A stretch of 64,000 bases of DNA from Strigops habroptila (GCF_004027225.2 NC_044278.2:101238743-101302742); one strand, 5' to 3'; shown: positions 1-14,880, numbered from the stretch's first letter. Numbers and translations are program-made. Notes: generated from the sequence alone by a model not told the origin.

Positions 1-3000
1 TCCAGAGATTTCAGGTTTTCAATGTTCCTCACGAAAATGATCATTTTTATGAGGCCTTGTTCATGTGGTTAGGCAACAGAGAGGATCTCTAAGTAACTGA
101 TACGAAAGGACAGTAGCCTCATCATAACTGTTGTTCTGGATGACAGTAAAGGATAGCTTAAGGGATAAAATGTAAGAAATATTGCCCCAGCAGTTAATTT
201 GCACTATTTCCATCAATTCAGCTAAGCCTAAGGAAAATAAATGTATGGGTTTAAAGATGGTTGCTATAGAAACCAGAAGAGATTTTATGCTTGCTTATGA
301 GAGTAAAGGAGGTTCTGATTGATAAGACAATCACATTGAAATAGTCACTATGGAAACCCAAGGTGACCTGGAGGAGACATGACTCCTCTCGCTCTGCTCC
401 TACGGGCAGATGAAGGCAGCCTGGGTGGGGGCAGGTCTGGGCTCGGTGATAAAGCACACTGCAGCAAGGCAGCACGGTGCTCACCATGATGCTAGAGATG
501 CTCAGCGTTTCACATCGCAAAGCTGTGTGACTGCTGATCTCTGTATTGGTGAAATAGATTTATTTACTTACCCTTGAAAGAGGGTTTCTCTTACTGAAAT
601 CGATAGGAGCTCTGCAAATGACTTCTTTAGGAGCAAAGCAGATTTTAGAGACCTTCCTGTGTCTTCAATCCATCAAAGCAAAGAAGCACATTTGCACGTC
701 TCTCATCGAGCTCAGTGTCTGGCAGCTGCCTGTGCACGGCTAAAATGGGGTCACGGAGTTGCTGAGCGCTTTTTGCTTTCACTAACAAGACCCGTGCTTG
801 CACCGTGGTCCCAGAAATAGGACAGAAAGTAAACTCAGTATGGAAGCCTTTTTCTTGTAGATTGGTTATTTAAGGGCAAAAGTCCTTAACTAGTCAGCCT
901 GCACGTGACATAAACCAAAAATTAGGAAGCCTGATAATACCTCATAACCACTTAGCATTTGTCTTCAATATCCATTTTTTAAACGGTTGATAGAAATTTA
1001 GATTAGAGGGAAGGTGCTTGGAAATCCTGGACACAGTTGAAAGCTAAAAAGTTACTCCATATGTTTACTTTTATGTTATTATCTTGATTAATGTAGAGTT
1101 AATGCCATGGATGTCAGCTCCAGGTATTTGAAAAACACTAATTCCCCAACTAGGATTCAAACTGGGCCAGACCCTACCTGGTTCCTCTGCCCAAGCCCAG
1201 ACACATGCCTCTACCATACAATTTAGAAAATCTTTGATTCACACTACCCACATATGATCAAATGATACAGATATTAATCATCAGAGATTTTTATCATGCA
1301 TTATTTTCAGTGAGATAAAAAGAACTAGCTGGCAGCCTCAGGAAAACACTAGTATTCCTGAGATTTCACCAAGTTTCCAGTGTAAACATAGAGATAGGGG
1401 GAAAAAAATGTTGTTTGGAGAAAACCTGAGGATGCAGGTCCAGGCTGCAGGAGTAGGGTACTGAGCAGCACAGGTTCCTTCCCAATCTTTCTCCCCTGTG
1501 TTAGCTGCCAAAGCTGGTAAGACTGGCCAGGAAATTAGCACAGCTCAGCTGCAAGGCTGCTGCCTTTTCTGACCAGCCTTGGTGGGTTTAGAAATGGCCC
1601 TCACGTGTAGGAAACCTAGCTGTGCTTCTGCAGCAGGTAATCCATAAAACCCAAATCTAAACAGACAAGCAAAACACAAAATCAAAACAAGAACCCCGAA
1701 AGACAATACTGCTTCTGCTTCCATTGTCCAAGGAAAAATTTAACCCTCAGGCTACTTCTGGAAATGCAGGTAGCACTGACACTGTGGTGAGGAAGCAGGA
1801 GAGCTGGTTGGACACACATTATCTTGAAAGAAATTCCTACTGGTTTGAAAGATAAGCAAAATTGTTACATATTACTAAAGCTGTCAACTTGTGGCTGGAG
1901 GTAGAAGTCACTGCTTTAATGGAGTCATAATAATTCAGTTACAAAGAGCAAGAGAAAGAGAATAATATTGAATAAAAGATGTGCTCACAGGAAGGTGCAG
2001 TCTGCCAGCTGAGTTTCCGTTCTGGTTTTGTGTTTGTAGAAAGGAAATATATAGGCAAATAAATAAGAACAAGTTAAGCTCTTTGCACAGGAATGAATGG
2101 TGTAAATGTATATCTGAGCCTTTTTATCGTCAGCACACCGCTGCTCACGCTTTCCATCACCAAATGCTCATTACCAGCTCTGATGCATTTTTTATTTTTA
2201 TATTTTTTAATCCATGTAACCCAGTCTCTGTGCACCTCCCAGCCCAGGTAAGTCTCACTGGGAGAAAGAACAGCTGTAGTTCTTCAAGGCATAAAGGTCT
2301 CCCAAAGCACACATGGGAACCCAACAGCTTTTTCCCCTTAGCAATGAGGATTGACAACACTACTAGTGCTGGGAGTGGATTGGAAAGATACTTTTCTGAG
2401 GGCTTATCACCCTTGTCCTCCAGGCTGAAGCAGTCTCAGAGCATCCCTCCTGGAAGCACATGCTACTCAGTATTTTCTGCAAATAATCCTTACTCAAACA
2501 GGCTCCCTGGGCCTCAGCAGCCCAGTGCCAGTGGCATAAGCTGCCTCTTACAGCCTGTTTCTGCAATCTCCACTTTGAAACCTGCCCCAGGAGATGGTAC
2601 AACTTGCTCTCCTCCTCCCATCTTCCAGTTTTAAAGAAAAAAACCCCAAGTTATTATGATGGCAGCAAAGCAGCATTTTGAGAAAACAGTCCATGAAAAC
2701 AACCAAACTCGTAGGGGTTTGAAATCCTAAAGCTCCCAACACTGTGGGATGTGTTTTGCTTTCAGAGCCCAATCCTTCAGCTCTCTGCAAAGCGTCAAGT
2801 ATCTGTCAGCCTTATAGCTGTTCCCTGGTAAATACCATGAATACACTAGCGAGTAGAGAAGGGTTTCTCTGAGAAGCAAAAGGCAGTAAGCACCATCTGC
2901 TGGCTTCAGCATGGAAAAGGAAACCAGGAATTTTTCGCTTGGTTGCATGTCTCTTTGGTGGTTCTGCCTTCCCTTTTAGGGCAAAGAAACTGGTGCAACA

Positions 3001-5184
3001 ACATCAAAATTGGAGCAACGAGGATGGGTATTCCTAACCAGAGCAAGACTGCAGGGGCAACTTCAGTTACCCTGCAGACAGACCAAGATAATATAGGCTA
3101 AAAAGAAGAAAGTTAAATGCAGTGACAGTTCACAATAGATTTGTCAGTGTTCAAGCTGAGCATCATTAAAGACCTTCGTTTCTCACCTGGTTTACATTAT
3201 ATTTGAAACATAAATGCTTACCTCTGCAGAGGACATGAGCCAAATATTGACACAGCCTTAAAAAACAAAACAGCCAAGAAATGTTTTGCAAGAGAATTGT
3301 ATGCACAGGCTCATTTTCTCCCCTGTCCCTTATCTCAAATAAGGATGTGGGTATTTGGCACAAATAGAGCAGAGCAGCATTTTGCAGATGGCTAATTCGT
3401 GTTGTAGATGTTGGTTACCAAAGAACCAGTGATTAAGCCAGTGAGAGCTGAAGGCGCTCATTGGCTTCGCAAAGCTGCTCAGCAATTTGCCATAATTGAA
3501 CCCAGAGCACCAGTAAAAGTTACAGATATGTCAGAATTGCCAGGTTCCAAATAACCAGCAGAGCCAGTGCCAGCCTTCTGCATTTGGAGTGAGACAGAAA
3601 ATGCCACGTTCACAGTTAATTCATGGAAAGGCCTCATCCTGCAGCACTGGGGCCCAAGACTACATCATGTCCCCGATGGTGGGTGTCTGGAGATCCCAGC
3701 CCTTCCTTGGCTTGACCCAGGTGGTGCCTCCCTGGGGCAAGGTGCCTTGTCCCCATACTATGGGGTCTGCATGGACTGGCCGGGCCAGCATGCAGCAGCT
3801 TGGGAGAGACAAAGGGTGTCTGTGTGCATCAGAGGGGAATTTCGCACACCATCCCTCCCCAGGGAGCACTGGGTTTTGTGCTGGGAAGGGAGGCTTGCTC
3901 AGGTGCACCTGACCAGGCTTCCTCCTGCCTTACTCTGTCTGAGCGCTGTACACCCTGCTTGTTCCTGTACACCACTGCCAGGCAGTGATAAAAGGGGCAA
4001 GATCCCCATTTTGCTAGCTCTCACCAAGGGATAATTCTTCCTCAGAAGATGCTTCAATAAACATTTGAAGTTATGTCCTCAGACTACATCTGCAATATGA
4101 AAATGTTGATGTTTAGCTGTTTTAAGCCTACTCTTGCTTTTGATTGCAGGATGATGCCCAGCGAGTAACCTCATCCTGACTAGGTTTGACCTACCGGACA
4201 TCCATGGGAAATGGTTGTAATGGCTGTTCTATGCTTGCACAGCAGAAACAAATAGGAGGTGGCTTAGCACTCTGCATTGCTGTGATCAAGTCAGTGAACT
4301 AAGAATGGAACACCTCTGCTCTCTGGTTAGATTAGAACAAATCTCTGAGAGTTCCTTATATCCACAACCTCTGGCTTGTTGAGAACAAGATGAATGGCGG
4401 GTATTAAAAGTTTCACTTCAGCACAAACCCCTCAAATGTCTTCTTTTAGTCGCTAATTTGCAAAATAGACAACTTAATGGTAAGTGCTGATATGTTCATG
4501 TGGCCATAATCCACCGAGAATGCCTTACTTGGATCATAAGCCATTATTTCAATGCTAATGCCAGCACTCAGGTCATCTAATGCATCATTAAGTACAGCTT
4601 GACACTACCAGTATCTTTGAACATCATCTGTCAGCAAAATCCAGCTTCATTAAAGTCCCTGCTAAAACACCCTTATTACTCCATTACTGTAGCTCCACAA
4701 TAACATGTTCATGCATTGCAAGGTTTATTGCTATATCATTCCACTAACCCAGACCTTCTTTGGTAAAGGTCCTACCTTTATATTTGTTTACAAACAAATA
4801 ATGCTAAGCTTCCCAGGAGCTTAATTGCTTTTGTTTGCAATACTACACCTTAATATGGATGGTTATTTGTAAGTACTTATTATGCATCCTTGTAGAACCT
4901 GGTAATAAACTGTGAAACACCATGTGCAAAATTAACTGGAACATGGCTTGTAAATTATAAAAGGTGCTGTAAAGTACATGTTTCATTTAACAAAATGATT
5001 AGTTATAAATATTTTATTGCAACAGCAGGCCGTTTGGTACACCACACAGTAATTAACGAGGACATTTTGTTGCACCAGGTCCAACCCTGCTTTTTCTTGC
5101 TTGGTAGGAAGCAGGACTAAACCGCTTTACTCAACACTCTCCTGAGGTGAATGGCCCCTAACTCCTGCAGCCGAAGGCAAAATG
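1..5184. other. Intergenic, no supported gene
   Basis: Ordinary A/T-leaning non-coding DNA. It contains the longest open frame of the window (1981-2634, plus strand, 217 codons, with a non-ATG first codon), but the translation shows no recognisable domain and no splice or promoter context. Apart from the SINE-like remnant near 1.2 kb I see nothing. Confidence 0.6.
1145..1230. repeat. Possible MIR/tRNA-SINE-like remnant
   Basis: The stretch 'aactaggattcaaactgggc' followed by 'ccaagcccagacacatgcct' and 'ctaccata' resembles the antisense core of MIR-type SINEs, which derive from a tRNA and carry a gattcgaaccc-like B box. Similarity is by eye only and the boundaries are uncertain. Confidence 0.3.
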
Positions 5185-5303
5185 CCTGGACAAGGCCTTG
5201 AGCAACCTGGTCTAGTGTGAGGTGTCCCTGCATGATGCAAGGGGGTTGAAACTAGATGATCTTAAGGTCCTTTCCAACCCTAACTATACTATGATTCCAT
5301 GAT
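5185..5303 (+). mobile_element. CR1 3' terminal fragment, about 119 bp
   Basis: This plus-strand CR1 3' end reads 'gagcaacctggtctagtgtg', 'gatgatcttaaggtcctttc', and ends 'actatgattccatgat', a degraded octamer repeat. It is strongly 5'-truncated. Confidence 0.92.
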
Positions 5304-8300
5304 CCTGTGCCTTCCTCTTGCAGATGTAATACATTGTCCCCTATCCCCAGTGTAAAGCTAAAGGGAATAAGGAAGCTTTGGGGTCATTGGCTAAATTGCA
5401 CGACATTGTCAATCAGTGTCACCTCTCATTTGTACAGAATATTTCTTAGTGCCAAATATTTTGGAGGCAGGTCCTCAACAGGCATTAGCTGCATTTCATG
5501 TTCACTCACCATCAAGGGCAGGATGTCCCCATACATTACCATTTATGTCTGACTTCAAGCCAAATAAACACCCAAGCACATAATGTGGGTAGATTAATAA
5601 AATTAAGATTATAATGAAGAGCGACAAAGTGACCTATTTAATGATATAGCTTTGTACATCCAACAGGATATTGTGGAGAAATATCACATGAGACTAATTA
5701 CTGTCAAGGCCAATAGTGCAAGCAGGAACCACTTATGCTCTTCCGAAGAGGAGTTTGTTGTACTGCGTCATGTTGGTAAAATTCAGCACCCACTTAGGCT
5801 TCTCTTTGATGGTCTTCTAAAAAACATGCAAGGATGTTGCCATCCCTATACTGCATGAGAAGACAAGGTGCTGCACTCAGGTCTGGTCTCTGAGCATGGC
5901 TGCTCTCTGATGCCTCCAAGGACCTCAGACACCTTTCAGAGATTGAGTATTATTTGACCCCCACCAGACTGAGTGTGGGGTAGATTGCATCCTGTTAAAT
6001 ATAGTGAAGAATGAAGAGCCACCAGATCCCACCCAGGATGAGCCCCTTGCTTGTCACCTGTAGCACTGACCAATTATTCTACAGCATCTTTTCTTGTTGG
6101 TAGGGCTAACCCTTGCCTCGTGTCTTCATAACGTATGGCCACATTTGAGAGTGCTGTGACGAGGCTTGGATGGGTTTTGGAAGAGTCTCCAGCACGCGCT
6201 GATTGCTGCACAGGGAGAGGAGGAGGGAGAATGGTGTGGAGCCTGCCTTTGGGTCAGTTTGACCAGTATTAGAGTATTAGGATTGTTTTCCTCCATTCTT
6301 CTTCAACTTGTATAAAACCCAAGAAGGAAGCTTGCATCCTGTACCATGCAAAGTGTCACTTAAAATAGAACAATAGAGTGCATTTTACTGAAGAATTTTA
6401 ATGTGAAAATTTGAATCTCACCTAATACTTGCTCTCTTTAATAGATTGTAAACTATGACTTAAATCTGATTAATGAACTTCTGAGGCTGCAGTTCTTACT
6501 CATGTTTTTGCCTGAAAGACTTGTTCTCCGAGTGAGAGGAAACAAACGAAAAGCTCTAGAGCTGCCCCACATGCACACTGACCCACTGAACTCTTCCTGT
6601 TGCAACACAGACTTTTTTCGTGAAGATTTTTCAGCTTGCTCCTGACTCTGCAAACTGTGTAAGATACGACTTTGAGACAAACTTGTGATGTGAAGAGTAA
6701 CTGAATCAGAATGCTTTATTTTCTTAACAGATTTTTACTCAGCTGGAAATAGGGTTTTACACTCTCGGTTTCCACATTGGTTTCTGGACAAGTATTAGAA
6801 TTTCAGGAATAACTTTTTTCCCAAATATGGATCAGATTAATCTATTACAGATTCATTTTATATAAAAATGCCAAATCCGTCATGACTGAGTAAAAATGAA
6901 TGTGGCCCAAATACTGTTCAGTTTTGTTTGCAGTTATCCTACTCTCCTACTGGTTTTACTTCAGGCAAACACAGGGACAAACTATATGTTTAGAATATAG
7001 CTTTTCCGTATTTTTCAGCTTCTAATACCGTGAGTTTCAGAATATTCTGGGAAATTCAATGGCTACAACAGCACAGATGCAGCAGGATTAGGTCCATAGA
7101 GCCAAGGTACACTTTAACAAACGCAGTTTTGCTGTTCAGGCATTGTACTGTGCTATGCGGACTCACACACTTCCTCAAGACCCACTTGAACTTCTCTACA
7201 TGCTTTGATTCATAACCCGTCTTTTCCAACCCCTGGGAGTAGAAGAAACAACATAACGTTGCTGAGAAACATTTTATTTGGTTTGCTTAAAGATCATTCA
7301 TTACCAAGTGTGTTAATGTGAGCCCACGCTTCTGGACAATTTTGTCTAGAAATATAATAAGTTTCTTAAATCCAGCACGAGTTCATTATTCCAGTAGTCG
7401 AGAAAATCTAGCTTTGCATTAGCTTAGCACCTTGGGGTGGACCTGTCACCTGGCTCCAGCAAATCACAGCAACTGGGCTTAAATCTGTTGTGCTTTTTGC
7501 AGCCTGGCTACATTATTTAATAAAATGAAAACCCATTTGGCTACTTTTTAGTCATCTGGGTATAGTGATATACTTATTGTTAAGTAATGAAGGAAAACAA
7601 AAGCCAGGAAATAAGCCCAGGGCTTTCTCTGCACTACAAAACAAATTATGGTAATTTCAGGTGCCTTAAAATACATTGTTGAGAGAAGCATAGCTTGCAG
7701 CTTGTGGAAAGTCTATGTAAGTATGGAAAAATGTTTTTAAAATGTTATGGATCGGGTTAAACTATGGGTCTTTTGTATACCAAGTACAATGTGGGACAAT
7801 TTTTCCTGGATATACAAAAGTGGTCCTCTTGCCACCTCCAGAATGGAGACCTCCATCACTCCTTTCTTACAGGCCAGAGTAGATCTATCTGAACAGCACT
7901 CAGGCCTGAAGGATGAAGATTTTTGCTATAAAGTTGGATTAAGACATCCTGATCGTCCATTCCCTGGTCTTGAGAAAGGTGTAATGTGTTAGTGTGGCCT
8001 GCCTGAACAGCAGAGGACGGCAAAGGGGACCAGGACGGAGGTGCCTGGTGGTGTTTGCCATCTGCCTGGGCAGTAGATGGGGCAGGAAGACAGAAATTCC
8101 TCTGAAGCCTCTACGGAGATGGATATCCCCTGTGGCCTCCTGGGGCTTGTGAGGTGAAGGTGGAGAGCAGCTTTCATGCAGTGGCTGGCAGGTCAGCCGT
8201 GTCCCCAGGTACCTGGGAGTGCAGACCAGTGTCCCCACTGCAGTCCTGGATCCGCTGCAGTCGTCTCGACCCTTTGGCAATACGAATACGTGCTCATCAG

Positions 8301-11300
8301 GAGACTCTAACCTGCGAGTGGCCAACTCATTCACACTTTTCCTCTCTTCTGAACCTTGCTGCCTGATTTGGGCTGATTTTCATCTTGTGTATCTTTCCCT
8401 GTTTCTGACACTTCCTTCCCCCATCTGTTTGGCTTGCTTCTTTCCCTGATCCCTCTTCTACTTTTCCCCTGTTCAAGTCCTCATTTACCTCCTCTTCTCC
8501 TTCCCAAGGCTCATCCTGTTGCAGAGTCCATCCCACATTGGAATTCCTATGGAAGAAGTAGAGAAGCCAGGCAAGCGCTGTGTCTCCTTCCCACAGCTGT
8601 GCCCTCTGCCCGAGCCATGTCACCTCCTCACACAGTCATGGTCTCCTCCTTCCTTTGCTGTCCCTCCTGGCCATCAGGGCAGCCTGAGCCATGACTGCTT
8701 GGGCCAGTTTTGGGAGGTGTGATCACACCAGGTCATATAGAAACCAGGGCTGTCTATTTGTTACTTAAATGGTCACAGCACTATTCCCAGAACTTGAACC
8801 CAGCCACCTGGGAAGTCTTGTACTGCTGGCAGGGTGTTTCGTCTGCAGAGCCCACCTCCTTCTGCAGCTGGACCCTTGACTCCACAGCTAGCAATCTGCT
8901 AACCTAAAACCCTGCTCTTTTCAATACTGCCAAAATTCCCATGCTGGATCAGCATCCTGACCTGGAGCACAGGTGGGAGCACAGGCAGAGACCTCAATCA
9001 CCCCTGCTCCCACCACCCGCAGCCATGCCGAGCACCTCCCGGCACGACTCCAGCCTCTCATGTCATGAACACAGCAGGAGAAGAGATGTATTTAGCTGCC
9101 TGGTTACAAACATTCTGGAGCGTGAGTAAATGAACAGTGCTGCCTTTTTTGTTGTGCTGCAGCCCGCTTTGTGTAGGCTGCCCAACCCACAGCTGCCTTT
9201 CTAAGTGGGTGCCAGGTCTCCTCCTCCAGCAGAACAGATCTTTCCCTTCTGACAGCCCTTGGCTTTTTCCCTGTTACAAGTTCCCAAAAGGAGCTGGAGA
9301 CTAATCGTGGAACACAGCTCCCATTTCCCTTCCTTTTCCTAAGCTGTTTCCTCCTCCAGAGCCAGACAGCAGGAAATCAGGCTGAAGGAGAGTAAATTTA
9401 TCACCAGTAAAGCGCATGTGTTGCCAGCAGGCACAGGCTGGCTAAGCGCTCTGTGCTGCGAAGCCTTTTCTTCCTTCAGCTAAACCTCATGCCAGTTAAG
9501 GAGATCCCTCCAGCCAAGGGATTGCGCCTCTCACAACCACTTGGCCTCATTCTGAGTGGATCTGAGTAGCCTAGTGGATCCAGTCACTGCGAACGTTGCT
9601 TTGTAGAGATAACAGTTTTGCTGGCAAACCCATATCCGAAATACAGAGTTCAGCCTCTGAAGTATTTTAAGAGTCATTAGTTGTTTAATCTAGCAAATGA
9701 ACAAAAGAAAGCAGGTGTTAAAGAAAAAAGTCACCCACGGTGCTATTAGTCATGCTCACAGTAACACTGTGCAGTGAATTGCCTTGGAGCCTGGAGTGCA
9801 TGCTTCCAGAAGGGACAGGGCTGAATTAATTAGTAGACACTTCTTTCCCTCTCAGATTATTTTCTTGTATCTATGCAAACAAGATTCCATTTATTACATA
9901 TTCCCTAAGTAAAAATCTTCCCTGTACCTGCTGAAGACAATGCAGATTCAACACTACCTTTGAAGGGATCATCCTATTTTTAATCCACTGCTGTCTACTC
10001 ATTGCAAGCTAAGTGTGATAGCTGTTGGGAGCTCACTACACTCCTTAACCTGTCTATAGTTCCCAGTAAAATCAAACATCGTTATGGAGAACTAAAATAT
10101 TTTCTGTACCTTTGCAGCTGTCCAAAGAAAGTGGCTCTGCCTATTTCCCCCCCCCCCCACTTTCTTCAGCTCAGGGAGACACAGTTTTTGCCGCAAATGC
10201 TCCACATACTACTATGCATTCAGCAGAATGACAGGCAACAGTTTCAGATTTTCACAGAGTTGCCTTCATCAATAATTTATTGCATAAATAATGCTCCTTG
10301 AGCAGAAGTAATAACAAGATCCTTAGATGGTAAGTGATGGGACAGAGCAGCATTTTGCTTCATTATCAGTATATATACTCCTGATGGCATCAGCCAGGGA
10401 TTGATCCAGAGCCATGCTGTCATATAATTGGCACTGTACAAACAGCCAAGAGCCAGGGTCCAACCGCTGAGCAGGGCACTGGGCAGGTCCTACAAGAGAG
10501 GCAGTAGAGTGAGAGCAGCGAATGGCCACAGCAGACATGTTTGTGTCGAGCACAGGAAAGCTTTGTGAAGGGAGTTGGGGAGACGTAAGAGGGGCAATAC
10601 TGGAAGTGATACAAGTCTGCTCAGCTGCTCAGCTTCTCCATCTTTCAGAGACAATCCCAGGTGGGTTGCACAGACATCTCCAAGTGATCGGAGACCCCAG
10701 TCCCGGCAGCTCCAGCCTCCGCTCCTGTTAGGGATCATTTCTATCTGGCTTCCCCAGCAGCTCATCCTTTTTGTTCCCACTGCCACATGGCAGGGGAGAG
10801 GAAGGGGATGAGCCCTAGGTTCATGTTTTCCAGAGCAGGGGAAGCACAGGAATCTCTCCTGCATTGGGAGATCTCAGCCAGACATGACTTTGACTCTATT
10901 TTATCCCCATCCCAGCCTTGGCTCCTTCTCTTGCTGACCTCCTCATGTGGAGTCTGTGGCTGGCTTCCTTACCACTGGTTTTTGCACTCCCATACCGTGG
11001 CAAAGCCAAAGGACGACCAGACAGACTCCCCATGCCAGCAGCGACAATGCATATTCATGCAGCCATCATAATAGAGCATGCAATACTTAGCATTTATATC
11101 GAGAATTTTGCCTCCTGAGTAGCAGACATAGATTAAAATTCTAATTCTGCTCCTGAATACCAATATCTGCTGCTAGCCTCTCTCCCCACCCCCTTCGGCT
11201 TTCCTGAAAGTCAAAAAATACTTGGCTGATGTGAGAGATGGTGTTTCTTTATTCAGGGTGATGGGGCTTGTGGAAATCTGCTATTCATGCCATGCACGCT

Positions 11301-12564
11301 TGGGTCCTGCACATAGCCTAAGCACTGTCATTCCCCAATAAGCAGTACATGCTGCTTTGTACTCTCAAAGATCCAGCCCTACTCAGAAGACAAATCAGCC
11401 AACACTCATGTACAGAATTTTCCTCTGGTTAATTGTTTATCCTACACCTGTCTATCTGCATCTGCTGCAGAGGCTTCATATCCCACTAGCTTTCTTCAGG
11501 CGGTCCTGTAGGCTTCAGCATCCCAACATCTCTTCATCAGTGTTACCTCCCACCCACATGTTCTTGTATTTTCTCCTTCATCACTTGAAGGCTGAGCTCA
11601 GTCATTAAAAACAGAGCTTTACCTCAGCTCCACACTTGGTGGGGTTCACTGTTGGCTTGGGCTGACGCAGGCGAGTGTCTGGGAACAGCTTGTCTGAACA
11701 GCAAACTTCGATTTGGGAGCTCACGCTATGAAGATGAGAGGTTTGATATCTCTGTCAGATTAGAGCTGCCTGTTGCAAAGCCAGTAGCTAGCACTATTTG
11801 GAGTTTGAATTGTCACTTGGATATGTTTTGGGCTGGCTCGTACTCTACCATCAAGCTGAACAGCTTCCCATGTAATTCAGCATGCCATAAACAGTAGTTT
11901 TTTCCTTGATACCGGGTAATTAGGTTCTCCCAAATCGCCAGTGACAGCTCATGTCTGGCTGCCTGGCTCCTTTTTGCCAAATCCTGTTCACAGCAGAAAC
12001 AATTAGGAGTTGAGGGATGGACACTGCGCTGTTCATCCCACCTTTCCCTCCCAGAGGCTCTTTGCAGGGTTGAAGTGATGCTGAGCACTTGCACTCTCTG
12101 ATAACTTTACCACGAACCCAAGGCAGTTACCCATTTGCTGCCCTTTCCATGCCTCCTTCACCAGTCATTTGGGGAGGGGAGAGCCGTCCTCCTGGGCTGC
12201 TCCCCCGAAGCTGTGGGCAGGAGATGCAGCTCACAGCCTGAGGACTCCCAGACAAGCTGAGGCACTCGAGGTGCAGTGTGTCCTGTGGCTGGTGGGCTGT
12301 GGAGCTTGTTCATAACCCTGTCAGAATCAGCTGCAGGAAAGCATGATGGGCAGTGGGTGGTGAAGGTGGCATGCTCCCTACCCTTCATTTATTTAGCAGT
12401 AGGAGATAATCTGAGAGAAGAGATAGAACACCTAAACCTTTGGGATGGGATGATGAGGCAGATCACACCTTACATGAGCAGTAGGTGCTGCTGTATACTG
12501 GTCATGTTTTGTCAGCAAAGTTATGTTGAAGCGCTGGATGCAAGCAGAACATGGCTGCAGTTAC
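5304..12564. other. Intergenic, no supported gene
   Basis: There is no exon, RNA gene or clear repeat. A GC-richer patch at about 8000-9100 gives overlapping chance frames on both strands. A run of ten C's lies at about 10149-10158. Confidence 0.6.
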
Positions 12565-13030
12565 AGACATGTTGGCTGGAAGGGACCTTTGGAGGACTCT
12601 GGTCCAATGTCCTGCACAGAGCAGGACTGTCATCAAAGCTGGATCAGGCCTTGCATTGTCTAGCGAAGTCTTGAAAATCTCCAGGAATGGGTATTCGCCT
12701 CTCTGGATAACTGCTCCTGTAAAACTTGTATGTTCCACATAAAACTTCCAGGCCACAACTCATGGCTCTTCTTTCATTGTCTGACACTACTAAGGAAGAA
12801 TTTTACTCCAAGGTCTTCAGAGTAGCCCTTAAGGCAGCTGTAGGCAGTATTAGGCAGCTGTTAAATCAGCCTCATGTTCTCCAGAGTAAACCAGCTCAGG
12901 TCCTTCAACCTCTCCTTCTGGGCTGTGTGCTTTAGATCCCGACCATCCTGGTAACCTTCTGCTGGACCTTCTCCAGTTGTTCCATAGCTCTTTTGAACCA
13001 GGAGGCTCCAAAACTGGATAATATTGAATA
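12565..13030 (-). mobile_element. Diverged CR1 LINE fragment
   Basis: The antisense CR1 3' end 'gttggctggaagggaccttt' is followed by 'ggaggactctggtccaa', then diverged ORF2-tail sequence with 'catgttctccagagtaaacc', 'caacctctccttctgg' and 'ccttctgctggaccttctcc' (near 12955). There is no octamer repeat. Similarity to the copy at 61.1 kb suggests one of the older subfamilies. Confidence 0.8.
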
Positions 13031-14634
13031 TTACCCTCCAGCCATTACTCAGATACCAGCTCTCTTCACCCATCTACCTCCTCTTTGCTGCCCTTCCCAT
13101 GGGAAGAAAGCTCCCTGTTTCCACCTATGGAGCTACTTCCATTCTCTTCTTCCCACTTGTTAGCCACTGTGGCTACACAGGCACAAAAAAAGGTCAATAT
13201 GTCCAAAGAGATAACAACTTCTTGCACAGAGATAATATCTTCTTGCACAGCTTTACAAACCTTCCCACTATGACCTTGAACCACTTAAAACGCTTGACCA
13301 AAAATGTTAGGCTGCTCATGTGCCAAGAACACTCTCTGCCATGTTCACTCAGGTTGTCTTACTTCCTCCTTTACCATATTATATAGACTTCCTCGTACCC
13401 ATGTACTTCATATATACCTATTATATACACTTCAGCCGTAAACTCCCATGGTGTCATTACTTTCTGGGTTTGTGGGGACACTAACTCAGTGGAAACCTGC
13501 TCCAGAGTCAGGGCTCCTGCCTATCGCAGCAGCTACAGTTAACGGGAACATGCTTAATACCGAAAGCAGCAGAATGATGCCCTGGTCGGTGCTTTCCAGC
13601 ATGCGCTCTAGCTGCATCTGTGAAAAACACAGATGAAAGCTAATTTAAGGCAAGAAGAAAACTATGGTATAAAACACAATCTTGGAAAAGTCATTTTCAA
13701 GTGACAACAATGCTCATGCTGTGAGACTGCAGAAAAGAATCTGTTTTGCCAGAAGAACAGTGTGTGATTTCCAAAATGTTAGTAATCAAACACACTGCGT
13801 AACTGAGAACAATATCCATGTAGCTCAGATCCCTATAATCAGCAAACAGCTTGTTTCTTTCAGGCTCCAGCATGCAGAAGAAACCCCAAGCATCACTGAT
13901 ACACACTTGAGCAGGTATTACAACTGGCAGAACACTAACAATTCCTGCCTCCTGTAAACCATGCCTGTGAGCATCCTTATGAAATTGTGTGATGGAGCAG
14001 TGGTCCATATGGCAGGTGGTGTTGCAGGTCACCCACGAGACCACCCTGCAGCATAATGTCATGGCTTGTCAGCATAACTGAGCTTGAAATGGTGAGAGGG
14101 TGCCTGGTTCATGCATTACTGAGACTTTTTTGTTATCTTTTGCAGCCACAGAGTGAGAATTATTTCTCCTAACACACCAGCGATGGGGAAGGAGGTGAGG
14201 GAAGGCTGTACGTGACTGTCACATTGAGCTGTTAGTATCAAATGCATACATAAAGCTACAGGCAAGCCAAAAATTCTTGAGTCCTAAGCTCTTTTCACAT
14301 CAGGCTGTAATTTGTGTCATGCCTGCACGGAAACCAGTTACCAAAGGCTGCTGTAACCACGACTGAGTGGTAACAGGTATTTGTATTTTATTTTTATAGT
14401 CTGTATTAACTCCACAAAGAGCTTACAAGATAAACACAAGGCAAGAGAGCAGGGTCAAGTGCCCTGCTGTGGGTGGGAAAGATAAAAACAAAAAGGAGAA
14501 CTGGGAGAATGTCTGCTGGCAGCAACTAGGACACTATTATTACTGTAGCTTGGTCATACAGTGAAGCCACAGAAAGAATTGAAAAGGGACAAATTCAGCT
14601 CCAGATTTGGACACCTTGGTTTTGTGGATCGTAA

Positions 14635-14880
14635 AATCATAGAATAGTTAGGGTTAAAAACGACCTTAAGATCATTCAGTTCCAACCCCCCTGCCATGGG
14701 CAGGGACACCTCGCCCTAAACCATGTGACCAAGGCTCTGTCCAACCTGGCCTTGAACACTGCCAGGGATGGGGCAACCACAACTTCTCTGGGCAGCCTGT
14801 TCCAGTGCCTCACCACCCTCAAAGAGAAGAACTTCTTCCTTATATCTAACCTGCACTTCTCCCGTTTAAGTTTGAACCCA
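14635..14880 (-). mobile_element. CR1 LINE 3' end, 246 bp
   Basis: The sequence runs from aatcatagaatagttaggg through 'aggctctgtccaacctggcc' to 'tctcccgtttaagtttgaac'. The antisense encodes the reverse-transcriptase tail, with [27 protein letters not shown] and [14 protein letters not shown]. It is truncated just beyond that point. Confidence 0.93.
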
